This document shows, in pieces, positions 53,019-62,302 of a stretch of DNA of 64,000 nt. Origin of the DNA: Streptomyces fuscichromogenes (lineage in GTDB: Bacteria; Actinomycetota; Actinomycetes; Streptomycetales; Streptomycetaceae). Each line of letters opens with the position of its first letter. Within the stretch, counting starts at the first letter, position 1. The position numbers and the translations under genes are program-made. Location: positions 1-64,000 of the forward strand of contig NZ_BMML01000021.1 in NCBI RefSeq assembly GCF_014645815.1. The letters run 5' to 3'. Below the pieces are notes generated by a model. The model was not told where the DNA came from, ran no database searches, and saw only the letters and a list, made by a program, of their open reading frames with translations.

Positions 53019-53315
53019 TCACGCTGCACCACTGTCGCCATCCGTACGCGCCTCCAGGAGCGCGGCGAGCCGGTCCACCGCACCGGGCCAGCCCGCCAGC
53101 CGCACGACCCCCTGCCCGTCCTCGTTCGTCGAGGCGACAGCCCGCACCACGGACAGCTCGAACCCGACGCCCAGGAGTGCACGGTTCAAGCGATCGGCGG
53201 ACTCCCGCGCCTCACGCCACCCCGCGATGTAGTCGACGCCAGGCGTCCAGAACTCGAAGTCCGCGCCCGGCACGTCGAGTCCGTCACTCAGCCAACCCTC
53301 ACCGGAGCCTGTCAT
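53019..53315 (-). CDS. Hypothetical AICE protein
   Basis: 98 residues from ATG 53315 behind AGAGGTGGG. MTGSGEGWLSDGLDVPGADF followed by WREARESADRLNRALLGVGFELSVVRAVAST and a final LAALLEARTDGDSG. Soluble, alpha/beta, acidic. It lies right of the inverted repeat and left of two strong hairpins. Not recognised. Confidence 0.65.
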   Translation of the reverse strand: MTGSGEGWLSDGLDVPGADFEFWTPGVDYIAGWREARESADRLNRALLGVGFELSVVRAVASTNEDGQGVVRLAGWPGAVDRLAALLEARTDGDSGAA

Positions 53316-53382
53316 CTTGCCCACCTCTGCCCTGATCTAGGTAACGGATCGTCAACTTCCTTGAACCAGGGCCAAAACGCAG

Positions 53383-53472
53383 CACGGCGGCCCCGGTACC
53401 ATCAGGCACCGGGAACCGCCGTGTTCCCAGCCGGGCCACCCTTCGCTTTCCAGGGCTGACGGGGTGGCCCGG
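53383..53472. terminator. Two consecutive strong hairpins
   Basis: Hairpin 1 (53383-53423): CACGGCGG...CCCGGTACC against GGCACCGGG...CCGCCGTG. Hairpin 2 (53431-53472): CCGGGCCACCC against GGGTGGCCCGG, 11 perfect pairs. They separate the small gene at 53019 from upstream minus-strand genes. Confidence 0.8.
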
Positions 53473-53632
53473 CCTTATCGGGTTATGAAGCGCAGTCCCT
53501 CCGGAAGGGGAGCCCCCGGGTGCTACAGGAACCGCGCTCCGTGGCCGAAGTGGTCAGGCTTCGGCCGTTTTCCGGCCCGCCGCCTGCTCCCGATCGCGTG
53601 GGAGTGATGTGGGGGCTGCGGACCGGCGATCA

Positions 53633-54190
53633 TCAGTACGGTCCGTCCTCCACTTCGCCATCCAGATCGAAGCGGCACCAGACGGTCTTGCCCCCGCCGT
53701 CTTTCGGCGTCCACCACACAGCTGCTGCCATCCGCTGGGTGATCATCAGCCCACGGCCGCTGTCAGCCAGGACCGCCTCTGAGAACTCCGTCACCAATTC
53801 CGGCGAGTAGAAGTCACCCATGGGCAGGAGCGGGGGTGTCGAGTCCTCGTCCGCGACCCCGATGAAGAGCCACTTGGGGAACAGCTTGTAGGTCACGTCG
53901 ATGCGCCGGCAGGCGCCCGGACTGGAGCGGTGGCGGTCCGGAACCGCATGGTTCACCACGTTTCCGACTAGCTCCGAGATGGCGAGCTGCGCGTCATACA
54001 TGAGGTCACGCGGGACCGCGCCCCGCAGAAACACCGTGGCCGTGTCGCGCGCGATGCGTCCCGTGTCGGCAAACTCGGCGAAGAGCGTCACCGTCATGTA
54101 GTGACCGCCGTGGGACGGATTCGGCGCCACGAACCAGTGAGCGTATGCATCCAGCTCACTCACCACGTGCTTGGCTTTCCCCGCGTCCAT
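53633..54190 (-). CDS. HATPase (anti-sigma/RsbW-like) ATP-binding protein
   Basis: 185 residues. The GHKL-type fold has N-box AQLAISELVGNVVNHAV and a G-box region ADEDSTPPLLPM...DSGRGLMITQRMA, ending AAVWWTPKDGGGKTVWCRFDL. Streptomyces have many such stand-alone ATPases, acting as anti-sigma or anti-anti-sigma kinases. It is divergent from the TPR regulator at 54390; together they may form a switch for cargo expression. Shared control region with GGGGGGTTCA repeats. Confidence 0.88.
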   Translation of the reverse strand: MDAGKAKHVVSELDAYAHWFVAPNPSHGGHYMTVTLFAEFADTGRIARDTATVFLRGAVPRDLMYDAQLAISELVGNVVNHAVPDRHRSSPGACRRIDVTYKLFPKWLFIGVADEDSTPPLLPMGDFYSPELVTEFSEAVLADSGRGLMITQRMAAAVWWTPKDGGGKTVWCRFDLDGEVEDGPY

Positions 54191-54274
54191 CGTGTCCTCC
54201 GGCAGCTCTCATGTCTCCGCTTGCTTCACGCAAGTCAGTACACGGCGCAGTGGACCCGAGCGGGAGCGTTCATT

Positions 54275-54329
54275 GGGGGGTTCACCTGAGCACTTGCAAA
54301 ACGAAGGGGGGTTCAGGAATGAACCCCCC
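54275..54329. promoter_or_regulatory. Operator-like GGGGGGTTCA repeats before the TPR regulator
   Basis: GGGGGGTTCA at 54275-54284 and 54306-54315, and the inverted copy TGAACCCCCC at 54320-54329. The second and third form a perfect palindrome with a GGAA loop. Located 60-115 bases before ATG 54390. Likely a binding site for the adjacent regulator. Confidence 0.7.
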
Positions 54330-54389
54330 AGCCGGATAGCCCTGTGACAAGATGAACACTCGCCGTCATTCTCGGGTTGGCAGGGGAGC

Positions 54390-55766
54390 ATGAGCCGAGA
54401 GCCCAACGCTCAGTTGATCGCCGTCATGAGCGAAGCGAAGATCTCCAACAAGGGCCTTGCGAAACGCATGACGGACGAGGCCTACCGGCGAGGCATCGAG
54501 CTGGGTACAACGCACGTATCCGTACAGCGCTGGCGCAACGGCTCAAGCATCAGGCCGCAGACAGCGGCGATCATGGCGGATGTCCTCTCGGCCAAGCTTG
54601 GCCGCCGCATCACGCCGGGCGATCTCGGATTCTTCGGCGACACCAAGCCGACTGTGCCAGAGCCGATCGGCTACCCCGGCACCGTTCCCGATGTCCTGTC
54701 GATGCTTGACGGACTCGCCCAGGAGCGCGCCGACGCTCCCGCTTCGGACCAACTGGTCATCGCGGAGACCGACGTCAGCTCTGCCGTCCTGGCATGGATG
54801 ATCGCGCGGCCCGACGGCGTCCAGGCGGACAGGCCGGCTCTCCAACGAGTGGGCATGCGGGATGTCCGGGCGATCAGGGACGCCGCCGGAACATTCATGG
54901 CCCTCGACTTCAAGTACGGCGGAGGCCACGGTCACAAGGCATTACGCCACTACTTCCGGCACGAGGTACTGCCGCTCCTGAACGTCAGCTACAGCGAGAA
55001 GGTGGGCACGGCGTTATTCGGCGCAGCCGCCGAGGTGTCCCAGTTGCTGGCATGGACCGCGTACGACGCCGGGAACCATCGACTCGCCCACCGCTACCTG
55101 ACGTCCACGCTGCGCCTGTCCCAGGTCATCGACGACCGCATGTTCGGCGCCCGCATCCTGGGCAACCTCAGCCACCAGGCCAACTACCTCGGTAATCACG
55201 CCCACGCCATCCAATTCGCCCGTGCCGCGGTCGAGGGCGCCAAGAACCGTGCCACGCCCCGCGCCATGGCGCTGAACTCGGCGATGGAAGCCCGCGCCCT
55301 GTCCAACGTAGGCGACAGCATCGCAGCGGCCCGCGCGATGAAGGAGGCAGAGCACCACTTCGAACGCGCACCCACCGCCGACGACCCGGCATGGCTCAGC
55401 TACTTCGACGAAGCGGAACTCATGGGCGAGCTCTGCCACTGCTTCCGCGACCTCAAGATGAGTCGTGAAGCCGTCGAGCAGGCCCAGCGCGCAGTGGACA
55501 GCACCGACCCGAAGTACGCGCGCACTCTCGGTTTCTGCCGCATGGTGCTGGCCCAGAGCCAGCTACTGAACGGCGAGTTGGAAGCCGCCGTCACCACCGC
55601 GAGCCTTGCAGTCGACGGCGGTGACTCCCTCCAGTCCAGCCGGTTCCAGCGCTACGTGACCGACTTCCAGAACGAGGTCAGCGTGCATACGACAAACCCC
55701 GCCGTGGTTGCCTTCAACGACAAGGTGCACGACGCGATGACCCGCTTGGACGAGGACGACGAGTAG
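54390..55766 (+). CDS. Helix-turn-helix regulator with TPR-like repeats
   Basis: 458 residues, ATG behind GGCAGGGGAG. An N-terminal DNA-binding region (about 5-75; SEAKISNKGLAKRMTDEAYRRG then THVSVQRWRNGSSIRPQTAAIMADVLSAKLGR) precedes a long helical part with tetratricopeptide-like pairs (LAHRYLTSTLRLSQVIDDRMFGARILGNLSHQANYLGNHAHAIQFARAAVEGA, AVEQAQRAVDSTD, EAAVTTASLAVDGG). This architecture is common in Streptomyces and in quorum-type regulators. It is divergent from the HATPase and convergent with the kinase, whose 3' end is 3 bases away. Confidence 0.88.
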   Translation: MSREPNAQLIAVMSEAKISNKGLAKRMTDEAYRRGIELGTTHVSVQRWRNGSSIRPQTAAIMADVLSAKLGRRITPGDLGFFGDTKPTVPEPIGYPGTVPDVLSMLDGLAQERADAPASDQLVIAETDVSSAVLAWMIARPDGVQADRPALQRVGMRDVRAIRDAAGTFMALDFKYGGGHGHKALRHYFRHEVLPLLNVSYSEKVGTALFGAAAEVSQLLAWTAYDAGNHRLAHRYLTSTLRLSQVIDDRMFGARILGNLSHQANYLGNHAHAIQFARAAVEGAKNRATPRAMALNSAMEARALSNVGDSIAAARAMKEAEHHFERAPTADDPAWLSYFDEAELMGELCHCFRDLKMSREAVEQAQRAVDSTDPKYARTLGFCRMVLAQSQLLNGELEAAVTTASLAVDGGDSLQSSRFQRYVTDFQNEVSVHTTNPAVVAFNDKVHDAMTRLDEDDE

Positions 55767-55769
55767 CGA

Positions 55770-56684
55770 CTACCAGGGACGCCAGTCCCGGGGTGCATCG
55801 TCATTCCGCAGTCCGGCGATGCGCCGGCGGTACTCGGCCGCCGTTTCCTCATCCTCCTGAACGTTCTGCATGAGCCACGTGGTCATGCCGAACTCTTGGA
55901 TACCCCGCAGCGTCTCGTACCCGTGCCAGTCGTACAGATCACGCCCGTACGCGGCCACGAAGTCGGCGTACTGCTCATCGGTCTGCCACCCAAGGCTGTG
56001 GTGCTCCACGGCCGTGACCATGAGATCCCACTCAGGGTGGTCGTAGCAGAACATCTCGAAGTCGATCAGGATCACACGACCCTGGTCATCCACCATGAGA
56101 TTCTGCACATGGGCATCCCCGTGCACCGGTCCCTTGGCCGACTCGAACCGCAACTCGGCGTACTTGTCGCGCAGTTCGTTCCACCGCTTCCGCAAGAACA
56201 CCTTGTCATCGTCCGGGATAGCCGCCCGATCGAGCCTCAGCGCCTGCTTGTCGAAGGGGTCATACGACGGCAGTACAAGCCCGTCCGGCACGGTCATGGA
56301 GTGCAGCTCCCGCAGGACACCGCCCAGCTCCCCGTACGTCGCCTTACGGTCCCCCTCGGTGATCAGATGCCAGAACGTCACCGGATGGCCATCGATCAAG
56401 AGAGGCTGCTCCAGATCCTCGACGATGCGAGCAGCCGGAAACCCCTCCTCTGCCAGCCACCGTGACACGCCCACTTCTACGCGGGCCTTGGGCAACCACT
56501 CCTTCCCCCGCGCCACGCGCACGATGACCGGCGCCGAAGCCAGCCGGAACAGCGCGTTCTCCCCGAGACGGATCAACTCTGCGTCTCTGTCATCGAGCCC
56601 CGCAGCCCGGCACGCGGCAGCCATCACCCGCGTAGCCCTCGCCGACGTGAACCCCTCCTGAGATCGAGCAGCGTCAAGCGCCAT
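55770..56684 (-). CDS. Aminoglycoside phosphotransferase (APH)-fold kinase
   Basis: 304 residues. Brenner motif VHGDAHVQNLMVDD (His188-Gly-Asp190) and the DFG-equivalent VILIDFEMF (Asp208). Nucleotide-loop region LGENALFRLASAPVIVRVAR. APH-family kinases phosphorylate aminoglycosides, homoserine, choline or related small molecules; nothing here fixes the substrate. Streptomyces AICEs often carry such a gene next to the TPR regulator. The 3-base gap to the convergent gene at 55766 leaves no room for a terminator. Confidence 0.88.
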   Translation of the reverse strand: MALDAARSQEGFTSARATRVMAAACRAAGLDDRDAELIRLGENALFRLASAPVIVRVARGKEWLPKARVEVGVSRWLAEEGFPAARIVEDLEQPLLIDGHPVTFWHLITEGDRKATYGELGGVLRELHSMTVPDGLVLPSYDPFDKQALRLDRAAIPDDDKVFLRKRWNELRDKYAELRFESAKGPVHGDAHVQNLMVDDQGRVILIDFEMFCYDHPEWDLMVTAVEHHSLGWQTDEQYADFVAAYGRDLYDWHGYETLRGIQEFGMTTWLMQNVQEDEETAAEYRRRIAGLRNDDAPRDWRPW

Positions 56685-56877
56685 GCCCGTACCAGCTCCC
56701 CTAGTCGCGCGCGATCAACCAGCGCACGCCCACGGGTGACCAACCCGCCGTGCACCAGACACGACCTCGACCGTACCCGGGGCAGCATCAACCTATGACT
56801 GCATCACGACATACTCTGACCTTGCACTCATGCAACGATCTTGATCGCCAAGGACGACAGAGACCACCAGCCCAGCG

Positions 56878-59800
56878 TCAGAATTCTTGATTAAACCAAA
56901 GTCGTTCGCTGGCGAGTTTCAACATGCTAAAGTCTCCGACCTTCCGCGAATTTTCTAGCTTAAGTTCAGCCAGCGTGAGAAAATCGACCGGATAAAGGCC
57001 TGGATTCTGCAGGATAAGCTCAGCCTCATCTATCGTCATGCGAGACCGCAACGCTGCAAAAATAGTAGATGAGAGGTCGCGCATACCTACAGCCTCACTC
57101 CTAGCTAGAGGGAAGTACTGCCGAATGATGTGATGACTCTCATCTCGCCCGCTCCTCCTAGAAAGGCGCTTCATCGCACGCGACACAACGTATCCAGCGG
57201 TAAATTCACAATGGACCTCACACATCACTTCCGCTTCAAGGCACGCATCAAGCTCCCATTTGGCGCTCACCCCCATCCGAAATTCCAAGACGGATAGCAA
57301 GCAGCTTGAAGGGATATTAGATAGTGAGTGCACATCCTTCACCACTATCCGAACCCTCTTGTGTATGTTATGAGAGAATTCTTGGGACGCAACTGCCTGG
57401 ACAAACCTCCTCGTCTGAGAAAACTCCCAACTTGCGATGTTCTGACAAACGCCAGGAGTTGCTTCCAGGACACCAGTTAGAACGTCGGCGGGAGCCCACG
57501 CCAGCAAACCTGCCATGACTGCCATCCTGCGTCCAGGGTGATCCAATTCATTGAGGCAGTCGTTCCAATACCTCGGGTCCTTCCTGTGATTCCACATGTA
57601 AACCGCTCGCCTGGACAGGGATCCTTCATCGCGACTCACATCGGAAGAGCGATTGAAAGGTGCAGCAAACATGGCAATACGCCATGCAACCCAGGGTTCA
57701 TTATAGAGCTCGCCAATTATGTCCGCTCTTTTCGAGAGACCCGCCGGAGTTTTAGGCAAGTCCTTAAGGGCATATTCAAGCTCATATAGCCTCTCAAGTT
57801 CGCCAATGGCGGTCGCGCTCCCTTGAAAGTCCGGAGCAACCCTCTGGGGTTCATCGAAGGTCTCACCTGAGAGTGGACTGGTCACCGTGGAAAGCAGAAT
57901 TGCATGAGTGAAATAATCGAGGAACTTCATAAAGCGGCCGCGTGATCGTCCGAGAGGACTGTACCCGCGCATCAGAGCATCAACGAAATGAGGCATACGG
58001 GAACCAACCAGTGCAACATCAAGCCGACCAGCCTCTACACAGCGAATCCACCGCAACGTGTCAGCCTCTTCTGAGAAGATCGGAAGAAGGTTCTCGACCG
58101 GCGCGCCGTCGAAACAGAATCCGATTACACCGCGCCTTAGCCAGACCTCGCGGCCTCCCTCATCCTCAGGTACGCCACCTAGCCACCAATTCCATCTTTC
58201 GATCTCCGGTATGTTCCGTATTAGGCGAGCCAGCTCATAAACGATTTCGTCGGGCAGTGGCAGGACGTAACGAGCCTTTACACCCTCCAGTAGGACCGGA
58301 AGTCCAGAATCCCGCGGAATCAACTCACCCGCATCCGCCCCTTGATGTCGCTGTGTGTACTGATCATCGAGAAGTTGACGCACGCTCAATGGATCTGTCA
58401 GGAAACCCGCCAGTTTCCGTGTCGCCCTAGGTGACGCTGCCGGCACGTAGTCCCTGAGTAGGTAGGCGACGAGTAGGCACACGTGCAATGAATATCGATA
58501 CTGTTCATCCTCTCTCAGATCCTCGATCCTCTGTACCAGGTCTGCTAGCTCCCCGACGTCATACCATCCGCAGAAAAAGCGCGCCACATTGAGCCAGTAG
58601 GGACTTCTAATTAGCGCCTCAAGACGTTCAGGTCGAGAACCGGTTACCTCGACGGCATTCGAATGATAGGGGGCCGTTTTATACAGATGCCGTGCAGCAA
58701 AGAACTCACGTAGAGGTTGCACCTGGAACTCGTGCTTGCCCTGGATGCGATCCACAAGGATGAAAACCCTGCGGATACCTTCGAAGACTTTCGATACTGT
58801 TTCGCTAGGTACGCTTTCACTTGAGTCTTGTTTCCCTTCCAGATACTCCCAGATCGTGCGCTTCAGGTCAGCTGTTCCTATATCGCCAGCACCAGTACCT
58901 TGAGCGCCGTCCTCGCTTCGTGCGTGCAGAAACCAGCCAAGGTAGCCGTGCATCTCAAGGAGAAGATCACGATATTGTCGGACCGTCGGGCTCTTATCGG
59001 CTTCCCGGTCGAAAACAGTTCTGACGTATTCTTCGTACAGTGCTGTCCGCTTATCAGGAAGGTTCCACCCCCGTGTATGTACTAGCCATAGCAAAATCGC
59101 CAATTGCATCGGCGTGCGCGCCAACTCGGAAATATGCGGCTGGTTCAAACAGCCACCCAAAACACGCTTCAACTCGGAGGCTTGATCGTCCGGAAGTGAC
59201 CGGCGCTTCACCCATGAATTCGTATATTTTTCAGTCAGCTCGATCGAGAGGTCGGTAAGCTGACAGTACAGAAAATCATTCCGCGCAAAGATTGGGGCTC
59301 TTGCTAGCGAGGACGGACGACTCGTCGCTACCACTTGAACTTGAGCACCCAAGGAATTCATGTCCCGAATGAACGATTCCACGGTTGTGACAACGGTTTC
59401 CCTGAGCGAAGTATCCGCTACCTCATCCAACCCATCGAGCAGCAACAGCATGGGCGTACGGGAGGCGATGGCCACCAAGTCCTCACTGGTGAATCGCATT
59501 CCCGTAACATACTGCACATGGCTTGCGACGTAGCCGTGCAAGGAAGGTACGCCAGCATGATGGGTAATTTTCTCCTCCCGAGACCAAGGAGAAATACCCT
59601 GCAACCATTTTCCCAAATGCCGCAATTCGACTCGTATTGGGAGCCGCAAAGCGGATTGCGTGAGGTGAGATGGTAGGCGGTCGAGGTCCTCCGTTCTGTC
59701 TAGTATCCGAGCCCTATGGATTTGCCCAATAAACTGAATAAGAGTGGACTTACCTTGCCCTGGCCCAGCCTCGATTACTACTCTATCCAGGCTAATGATG

Positions 59801-60690
59801 TCCTGATCAATTAGGAGTGCACTTGCAGCTCCCGGCAATTCCATAGATGAATTCGACACGCTTGGCAGGTAGCCGGATTCTTCCTCGGGCTCCGATCCAT
59901 GCCTTCTGGTGATTTCTTCAGCAAGTCGCCAATACGAAATTCTCATTTCAGGATGTTCACGGAATATCTTCCCGTTCAATTCGAACTGAACATCCACGAA
60001 TGAGTCAATCAACGGCGCGTCCAGATGAGCTTGCTTGAATCGAAGCGTGGACTCCTCTTCGTATTGACGTGCGAGATAAAGAAGCAACGTCGAAACGGCT
60101 GGGTTGCGAGTCGAGTACTCTATGCCGGAGGAATCGGGTTCATCGCGGGAGGGCGACTTATCCAAAATTCTTGCCAAGTAGGCGTGTACAGAGTCGGGGC
60201 CACGGAACAGCATAAACCGAAAGACAAGCGCCGGGTTCCGATCTAGCCTTGCGTCGAGGTCTTCGCGCCACCAGATAAATGCAGGCAAGGGAATATTTTG
60301 CGTAACCCATTGCTGGACTCTATCTCGAAGGCCTACGTCAAGATGGCCGCTAGCGGGCACGTTAGTGATGAATACGAACTCCCGCGCCCCCCTGTCTTTT
60401 AGTTTAGCCAGCTTTTTTCTTTCCGTGCCGAGATGCCCAATGAGCCAATCGTATAGATCATTTGTCGATGGAGTTCCCATCGGGCTTTGCTCTCGATATT
60501 TGACCTGGTAAATGACGACATCGCTCAACTTGCCAGTTACGTCAAACTCAAGGCCTACGGCATCGCGTCCGCCGTCTGGACCGGCGATTGGAAGGCACTG
60601 GGTCCGCGGTCTCTCGATTGTAATGAGCGACTGTGCCAACCGTTGAAATCGTCGACCATCAAGCTGCTCGTACGGATACGTCTCCCCCAC
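56878..60690 (-). CDS. Nuclease-NACHT NTPase, putative anti-phage defence protein
   Basis: 1270 residues, coded in a clearly less GC-rich style than all neighbours, hence recently acquired. Residues ~1-165 look like a PD-(D/E)xK nuclease (GPDGGRDA, Asp43; YQVKYRE with Gln62 and Lys64; REFVFITNVPASG), Mrr/Cap4-like. The NACHT domain follows: Walker A GPGQGKST (309-316), Walker B LLLLDGLDEV (415-424), arginine motif VVATSRPS (about 453-460), winged-helix region to ~680. The remaining ~590 residues form a helical sensor without known domains. It would sense a phage component, oligomerise and cut DNA. No partner gene is needed or seen. Confidence 0.88.
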   Translation of the reverse strand: MGETYPYEQLDGRRFQRLAQSLITIERPRTQCLPIAGPDGGRDAVGLEFDVTGKLSDVVIYQVKYREQSPMGTPSTNDLYDWLIGHLGTERKKLAKLKDRGAREFVFITNVPASGHLDVGLRDRVQQWVTQNIPLPAFIWWREDLDARLDRNPALVFRFMLFRGPDSVHAYLARILDKSPSRDEPDSSGIEYSTRNPAVSTLLLYLARQYEEESTLRFKQAHLDAPLIDSFVDVQFELNGKIFREHPEMRISYWRLAEEITRRHGSEPEEESGYLPSVSNSSMELPGAASALLIDQDIISLDRVVIEAGPGQGKSTLIQFIGQIHRARILDRTEDLDRLPSHLTQSALRLPIRVELRHLGKWLQGISPWSREEKITHHAGVPSLHGYVASHVQYVTGMRFTSEDLVAIASRTPMLLLLDGLDEVADTSLRETVVTTVESFIRDMNSLGAQVQVVATSRPSSLARAPIFARNDFLYCQLTDLSIELTEKYTNSWVKRRSLPDDQASELKRVLGGCLNQPHISELARTPMQLAILLWLVHTRGWNLPDKRTALYEEYVRTVFDREADKSPTVRQYRDLLLEMHGYLGWFLHARSEDGAQGTGAGDIGTADLKRTIWEYLEGKQDSSESVPSETVSKVFEGIRRVFILVDRIQGKHEFQVQPLREFFAARHLYKTAPYHSNAVEVTGSRPERLEALIRSPYWLNVARFFCGWYDVGELADLVQRIEDLREDEQYRYSLHVCLLVAYLLRDYVPAASPRATRKLAGFLTDPLSVRQLLDDQYTQRHQGADAGELIPRDSGLPVLLEGVKARYVLPLPDEIVYELARLIRNIPEIERWNWWLGGVPEDEGGREVWLRRGVIGFCFDGAPVENLLPIFSEEADTLRWIRCVEAGRLDVALVGSRMPHFVDALMRGYSPLGRSRGRFMKFLDYFTHAILLSTVTSPLSGETFDEPQRVAPDFQGSATAIGELERLYELEYALKDLPKTPAGLSKRADIIGELYNEPWVAWRIAMFAAPFNRSSDVSRDEGSLSRRAVYMWNHRKDPRYWNDCLNELDHPGRRMAVMAGLLAWAPADVLTGVLEATPGVCQNIASWEFSQTRRFVQAVASQEFSHNIHKRVRIVVKDVHSLSNIPSSCLLSVLEFRMGVSAKWELDACLEAEVMCEVHCEFTAGYVVSRAMKRLSRRSGRDESHHIIRQYFPLARSEAVGMRDLSSTIFAALRSRMTIDEAELILQNPGLYPVDFLTLAELKLENSRKVGDFSMLKLASERLWFNQEF

Positions 60691-60821
60691 CTGCGCAGCC
60701 CTCCTTCAGGGTATCTCGCCATTGTGACGCACAATCAAGATCAAGAAGGGGAAACGGCAGTTTTGTCCCATCGCGCCTATGGGGTGTTGCCACAGCCCTC
60801 CGCGCTCTGCATCTCCCTTGT

Positions 60822-61055
60822 GTGGACGGGTTGTTAAGGGCTGAGCGGATGCGGATCGAGGACGGCACCCTGATCCTTGTCCGGGACCGGAACATGGCGA
60901 CATCCAGCAGTACCTATCGGTTGTCGGCGAACGTGTGAGTCATCGTGGACGCCGACACCAGGCTGGCGATAGAGGCCGCCCGACCGGTGCTTGAGGCGAC
61001 GGTGGGTGCCCACGCTTGGCGGGAGTCAGGGCTGAGCCGGCTGCTCGGCTCTCCT
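60822..61055 (+). pseudogene. IS5-family transposase fragment with nonsense codon
   Basis: Reads AERMRIEDGTLILVRDRNMA and SSSTYRLSANV-stop, then VIVDADTRLAIEAARPVLEA then HAWRESGLSRLLGS in the same frame. These are consecutive blocks of the DDE domain of Streptomyces IS5-type transposases (the VDAD Asp region). Both ends are missing and a TGA interrupts it. Confidence 0.75.
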
Positions 61056-61445
61056 CCCACGTGCCCAGCGCGCGCAGCGGGACCGCGGAACCCCTCACCA
61101 GGTCTGCGAGCGTGCACGCGGTCGCGAACAAGTAGGCCTACGTGGCGCTGAAGCCCAGCGGACAGTACTCCCCGACGGTGCACCTCGGCGCGGCCTACAG
61201 TAGAAGCCGCCTTCCTCTCCCTCTGCGGACACATACCGCAGTCGACGCGGGCGCTTGTGGTACATGCAGTAACGCGTTGACTCCAACGGTTCAGGCGCTA
61301 CAACTCAACTTGGGGTCATGATCGGCGGGCACGCCTGCAAGAAGCGGACCCCACCCACAGTCTGCGACTTGCAGGCTCGACATCACTGGGCCCCGCCTTG
61401 ATGAGGGGAAGGCCCTTGCTGCACGCGCTCTATCCCCGATCGTGA
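61056..61445. other. Interval without a gene
   Basis: About 390 bases between the IS5 relic and msrA tail copy 3. No frame looks coding on either strand. An old insertion scar is likely. Confidence 0.4.
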
Positions 61446-61549
61446 TCAGTCTTCTACAGGGGCGACCCCGATGGGGCAGGAGACGCCTGTTCCACCTAGC
61501 CCGCAGTACCCATCCGGGTTTTTGCTGCTTGAAAGATACTGCTGGTGGC
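61446..61549 (-). pseudogene. msrA 3' tail, copy 3 (start-less)
   Basis: Encodes CHQQYLSSSKNPDGYCGLGG then TGVSCPIGVAPVED-stop on the minus strand, beginning at the att-like core (AGATACTGCTGGTGG, 61534-61548). No start codon; an in-frame TGA ends DUF3885 44 bases upstream. It is diverged from tails 1 and 2 by scattered substitutions, so it is likely the oldest copy. Confidence 0.85.
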
Positions 61550-61592
61550 AGTTCTCGATCGGGAAGCGGTTGGTCGCTCCCCGATCGCGGTG

Positions 61593-62186
61593 TCAAAGGC
61601 CGGCGGGGTTTCGGGGGAGCCAGTCTTGGTGGCTGTCACGTATTCGGTCGCGTTCCGCGGAGCTTGTTGCGATGACGTCTGCGCCGCCGTCGTAGGGGTG
61701 GTGGATGCGGCTGAGGCCGCTGTCCGTGACGATCACTCCGCTGAGTACGTCGGCTGCGACTTCGCGGAGGATGTTGTCGAGCATGCCTGGTTGCCAGGGG
61801 CGGCGGTCGGCGTAGAGGTGTGTGTAGCTGTGCAGTTCGGGGTCGGGATCGTCGTCGTACGCGAGTGTCGTCCATCGGGTGCCTTGGGGGTGCAGCTCGT
61901 GCCGCTCCGGCGGGAGTTCCGGTCCGGTCGGCTCCCATGACCAGGCCACGGTGATGACGTAGACGTCGGTGCCTGCGAAGAGTTCGTCCAGGACCGTGTT
62001 GTACCGGTGGAGCACGATGGCGTACTCGTCTTCGGACTCCGGGTAGCGCTTCGAGTCCGGGAGACTGTGGAAGCGTATCCAGCGGTCGCTGTAGGCGGTT
62101 CGCAGTTCGTGGGCGATGGGAGGCCCTTTCGGATACTGGTGCTGCCACAGTGCGGACAGACGGTCTCTGCCGAGGTCGCTGCTCAT
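61593..62186 (-). CDS. DUF3885 domain protein
   Basis: 197 residues from ATG 62186, whose ATG overlaps the TGA of tail copy 2 (ATGA). SDRWIRFHSLPDSKRYPESEDEYAIVLHRYNTVLDELFAG then TDVYVITVAWSWEPTGPELPPE identify DUF3885. Function unknown; small soluble proteins of this group are frequent in polymorphic-toxin and accessory islands. It is the cargo of the second att-flanked interval and has no promoter of its own that I can see, so it depends on translation from the tail ORF. Confidence 0.85.
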   Translation of the reverse strand: MSSDLGRDRLSALWQHQYPKGPPIAHELRTAYSDRWIRFHSLPDSKRYPESEDEYAIVLHRYNTVLDELFAGTDVYVITVAWSWEPTGPELPPERHELHPQGTRWTTLAYDDDPDPELHSYTHLYADRRPWQPGMLDNILREVAADVLSGVIVTDSGLSRIHHPYDGGADVIATSSAERDRIRDSHQDWLPRNPAGL

Positions 62187-62302
62187 CCGGCTGCCGGCGC
62201 CACGCCGATCGGGCAGGACACGCCCGTCCCACCTAGCCCGCAGTACCCGTCCGGGTTTTTGCTGCCTGAAAGGTACTGCTGGTGTCTTGGCTCGGCAGTC
62301 AT
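62183..62302 (-). CDS. msrA 3' tail, copy 2, as a 39-codon ORF
   Basis: MTAEPRHQQYLSGSKNPDGY followed by CGLGGTGVSCPIGVAPAAG-stop. Its ATG overlaps the DUF4304 stop (frame B) and its stop overlaps the DUF3885 start. From the core onward it is nearly identical to the end of the intact msrA at 62742. It encodes the two resolving cysteines but no catalytic domain, so as a peptide it probably serves only as a translational bridge. Confidence 0.8.
   Translation of the reverse strand: MTAEPRHQQYLSGSKNPDGYCGLGGTGVSCPIGVAPAAG

Noticed and set aside
55770..56684. Call as an aminoglycoside-resistance gene
   Set aside because: The APH fold is shared with many small-molecule kinases and nothing specific to aminoglycoside binding is visible.
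45117..61575. 14-bp identity GATCGGGAAGCGGT shared by the GNAT 3' end (45129) and the sequence just upstream of msrA tail 3 (61558)
   Set aside because: Could mean a GNAT-like cargo was lost next to tail 3, but 14 bases in a GC-rich genome is weak and neither flank extends the match.
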